Below are positions 7,701 through 8,311 of a stretch of DNA of 8,311 bases, in pieces. The first letter of the stretch is position 1. Each line of letters begins with the position of its first letter. Origin of the DNA: Pelagibacteraceae bacterium TMED259 (GTDB lineage Bacteria; Pseudomonadota; Alphaproteobacteria; HIMB59); NCBI GenBank assembly GCA_002169365.1, contig NHLE01000021.1:1-8311 (forward strand), written 5' to 3'. A program made the position numbers and the translations under genes. A model generated the notes under the pieces. It did no database searches, had not been told where the DNA came from, and worked only from the letters and a program-made list of their open reading frames with translations.

Positions 7701-7862
7701 GCTTTCACCTTCCGCCTGCTCAAGGCCGTTGGCTGACAGGTAGTGTCGTGGTTCAAGTCGTTCTGACGACAACACAAACTCAGGCCGGCTTTGTCTGCGT
7801 GATGGACGGGGATACTTTGTACGCTTGTGCACAGAACGGAATATAGAAGAAAATAGATTCAT
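4776..7862 (-). CDS. LEPR-leader subtilase-fold (S8/S53-like) protein with P domain, SdrD_B-like domain and C-terminal shared module
   Basis: Secreted or surface peptidase-like protein, 1028 residues from the ATG at 7862. A TTG directly before it is a less likely start, and a weak GGA lies about 8 bases upstream of the ATG. Residues 1-45 form a basic leader ending SERLEPRHYLSA, the planctomycete LEPR motif, without a hydrophobic signal peptide. The peptidase domain spans about 105-620. It contains KIGVISTSFNALGG (110-123), DDEGRGMAQLVHAIAP (155-170), VDDLYDPIVPWFQDGIIAQ, the oxyanion segment SAAGND (N263) and FSGTSAATP with the serine nucleophile S543. The family usually shows VISDSF, but here T116 replaces the Asp, and the His motif HGTHVAG is replaced by DEGRGM. 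Activity is therefore uncertain. Between N263 and S543 lies a beta-rich insert (about 280-430) resembling a PPC or jelly-roll domain. Residues 625-871 form an SdrD_B-like domain (GKVFEDFGRNGIQDQ, LDSNGNGI, later DAQGTYEF) interrupted by a P/Homo B-like domain at about 699-835 (LTLISPLG, NGSWSLEV, LDNWSLTL). Residues 911-1012 are a module also found in the tyrosinase gene downstream. Confidence 0.88.
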   Translation of the reverse strand: MNLFSSIFRSVHKRTKYPRPSRRQSRPEFVLSSERLEPRHYLSANGLEQAEGESWHVTYDTLKNAYQQQGRAAPHVIGSGYSSSNLNQADVAMLADVVRARYGVTGKGMKIGVISTSFNALGGMDEDIALGVLPDMKGTDSRGYSYICNDVDYKDDEGRGMAQLVHAIAPDAEIYFATPNPVTDFGDPTSPSMAIDHANEWAERYVSVIKKLVDDIKVNIIVDDLYDPIVPWFQDGIIAQAVDWAVEGKDGNKAVAYFSAAGNDTNTSYQSTFRGTPYPEISSQLPSSVPGNTEQYLYHDFDPDAENIDIMQEVYFPGAFNKNNFFVQWDQPWKHNNSAKHNNSANEVWFFTEENGERVYFGKAIGDPDYPMSLYPLSGMQQGGTQVLEALPNTFYVAFVHNTHGYDGGGGQELPTFFKWITVFDGSQPPVGEDFPQTSFIEYAEHGSSTVWGHNNSKLAANVGAAQYWSTPAYQANSSDWESVLSDFSSFGGTPIFFDSDGQRQEPEYRPQPRFIAPQNGDTSFFGSGDPDKDTLKNFSGTSAATPNVGAVAALLLELNEKLTPAEIYEHLAASALPLPIDRDDQPTIDPPTLPPVGDPEHFNYPTGVGLIRAKEAAARIADISIQGKVFEDFGRNGIQDQGDRPLEGMPVFLDSNGNGIRESEQTLTEPNVQPLTIHSAARYFTPENITYENELIWPAKAGSVITFANMAGTITDLELSYTIHAPQGGDPSGQDRVFLTLISPLGIRVPITGTKLVGQAFNSPGNFSHQDSTTVFGSSQTILMETSSADHMSLANLAAFKHTPANGSWSLEVMNADPNHSYMLDNWSLTLTTEEPQVVTDAQGTYEFPGSHLSFSSAVGAYTPMVELPDNQFITTNNKTAIGRRNLKPTVNIGISLPRVERPELLPSTKIIVDNSVPGPNPFVFSWNNLATSLLPSVSGIRFVVDSVRGTVEKKSGDTWVDVSTPPTTSNPRELLRLLSLRVVKPDDELRWIPPAESPQAEEAFSLVGWNGKLVSESKSSIRFEMQ
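4827..5132 (-). repeat. Shared module, copy 1 (C-terminus of the subtilase-like protein)
   Basis: Codes for residues 911-1012 of the subtilase-like protein. Landmarks are IIVDNSVPGPNPFVF, GTVEKKSGDTWVDVS, STPPTTSNPRELLRLL, KPDDELRWIPP and EEAFSLVGWNG. It aligns along its whole length with residues 52-152 of the tyrosinase-family protein, with only small gaps. The pattern (G-x-x-E-x-W, a W-x-D-V-S strand, an I-x-x-x-D-x-x-R-W-x-P strand, then A-F-x-x-x-G-W-D/N-G) is reminiscent of CSPG or cadherin-like extracellular beta repeats, but I do not recognise a named family. Confidence 0.75.
6826..6861. repeat. Exact 18-bp tandem duplication inside the subtilase-like gene
   Basis: Two adjacent identical copies of TTTGCACTGTTGTTGTGT (plus strand), at 6826-6843 and 6844-6861. 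In the protein this produces KHNNSAKHNNSA at residues 334-345, in the insert between the oxyanion Asn and the nucleophilic Ser. The copies are identical and in frame, as expected for replication slippage. Confidence 0.85.
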
Positions 7863-8056
7863 CAAAAAATTCCAAAAAAGTTTTTAACCACCCACCAACA
7901 GCTACCCGATTTAAGCATGACTTCTAAATAAGACGGCTGCAATCTTTTGTTGTCTCAATTCTCTTTGTGAGGGAACAACGCGGGTGAATATGCGGGCTTT
8001 AACCGTTTTACAGACCTTGCTGTGCACTTTTAGAAGCGTATTGAGCAGCGTTGTCA

Positions 8057-8311
8057 TCATGGATTTGATTCAAAGACATTTTTTAGAAGCACGACACCCC
8101 ATGAATCTAGGCTGTCGATCCCAGACACTTCGAGATGATTGCCGGTTGCTGTAATAGTCAATTGAATGGGCGATTCCCCTGCTTGGTAGAAAGTAGCTTT
8201 GGAATAGACTGGATTTTTTAGGTTGAGAATCAGGCCATTTTGTGTCACCAATTGACGGGCATCATCGAAGTTAGTGTTGATCACATGAACAACCAAACTG
8301 TTCGGCTGCGT
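8057..8311 (-). CDS. C-terminal fragment of a beta-rich protein of unknown function (gene starts beyond the window)
   Basis: The frame is open from the window edge to a TGA stop, giving 84 residues that begin TQPNS and end VFESNP. An in-frame TTG at 8296 could be read as a start, but the frame stays open upstream of it, so this is most likely the tail of a larger protein. Strands alternate in a way that suggests a beta-sandwich: VVHVINTN, LILNLKNP, IQLTITATGNHLEVSGI and a final SWGVVLLK. This resembles the small C-terminal beta domains that follow catalytic barrels in some glycoside hydrolases (a V-H-x-I/V-N strand, then a closing W/Y-x-V-V-x-L strand). That is a resemblance from memory, not an identification. 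No signal peptide, catalytic motif or metal site is visible in the part present. It lies 191 bases upstream of the subtilase-like gene on the same strand. Confidence 0.6.
   Translation of the reverse strand, partial: TQPNSLVVHVINTNFDDARQLVTQNGLILNLKNPVYSKATFYQAGESPIQLTITATGNHLEVSGIDSLDSWGVVLLKNVFESNP

Noticed and set aside
7866..8056. Gap between the partial gene and the subtilase-like gene, searched for promoter, terminator and small RNA
   Set aside because: A TTGAGA and a TATTTA are present on the minus strand but about 22 bases apart, too far for a standard promoter. No strong hairpin with a U-tract was found.
1..8311. CRISPR arrays, tRNA or rRNA genes, insertion sequences and integration sites
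   Set aside because: No regularly spaced repeats, tRNA-like arms, transposase motifs or terminal inverted repeats were seen. The window is almost fully accounted for by four minus-strand genes.

Overview
The window reads as part of a planctomycete genome. The main reason is that two of the large proteins start with the LEPR-type N-terminal motif typical of planctomycete secreted and surface proteins: a basic, non-hydrophobic leader followed by LE-x-R-x-x-L-x-A (SERLEPRHYLSA in one, LEHLEQRIALDA in the other). The genus cannot be fixed from this sequence. Every gene I can support lies on the minus strand, so transcription runs from high to low coordinates.

In transcription order the layout is as follows. 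(1) 8311-8057 is the C-terminal end of a gene that begins outside the window; it is beta-rich with no firm family. (2) After a 191-base gap, 7862-4776 encodes a 1028-residue subtilase-fold (S8/S53-like) protein with a LEPR leader, a peptidase domain carrying a jelly-roll-like insert, an SdrD_B-like domain with a P/Homo B domain nested inside it, and a C-terminal module of about 100 residues. (3) After about 104 bases, 4671-3604 encodes a 355-residue Sec-secreted metzincin metalloprotease with EF-hand loops at its C-terminus. (4) After about 195 bases, 3408-202 encodes a 1068-residue tyrosinase-family protein with a LEPR-like leader, the same 100-residue module as gene 2, a fibronectin type III-like domain, the binuclear copper domain and a C-terminal NPDLI-type module. 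Bases 1-201 are the 3' flank of gene 4. They hold a short dyad and a perfect 22-bp palindrome that covers the tyrosinase stop codon, but no gene I can support. No intergenic stretch exceeds 300 bases.

The three complete genes look like a small set of extracellular proteins: a peptidase-like protein, a calcium-binding metalloprotease and a copper oxidase. The shared module in genes 2 and 4 suggests a common extracellular scaffold or a shared evolutionary origin. A joint role, such as cross-linking or remodelling the cell surface or modifying phenolics, is inference only. The gaps are large for a tight operon, so co-transcription is possible but not shown.

The most interesting points are possible losses or rearrangements of catalytic residues: Asn in place of the second CuA histidine in the tyrosinase, and Thr in place of the first catalytic Asp in the subtilase-like protein. 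Others are the shared DVSTPPTTSNPR module, the P domain nested inside an SdrD_B-like domain, and the mixture of export signals in neighbouring genes.
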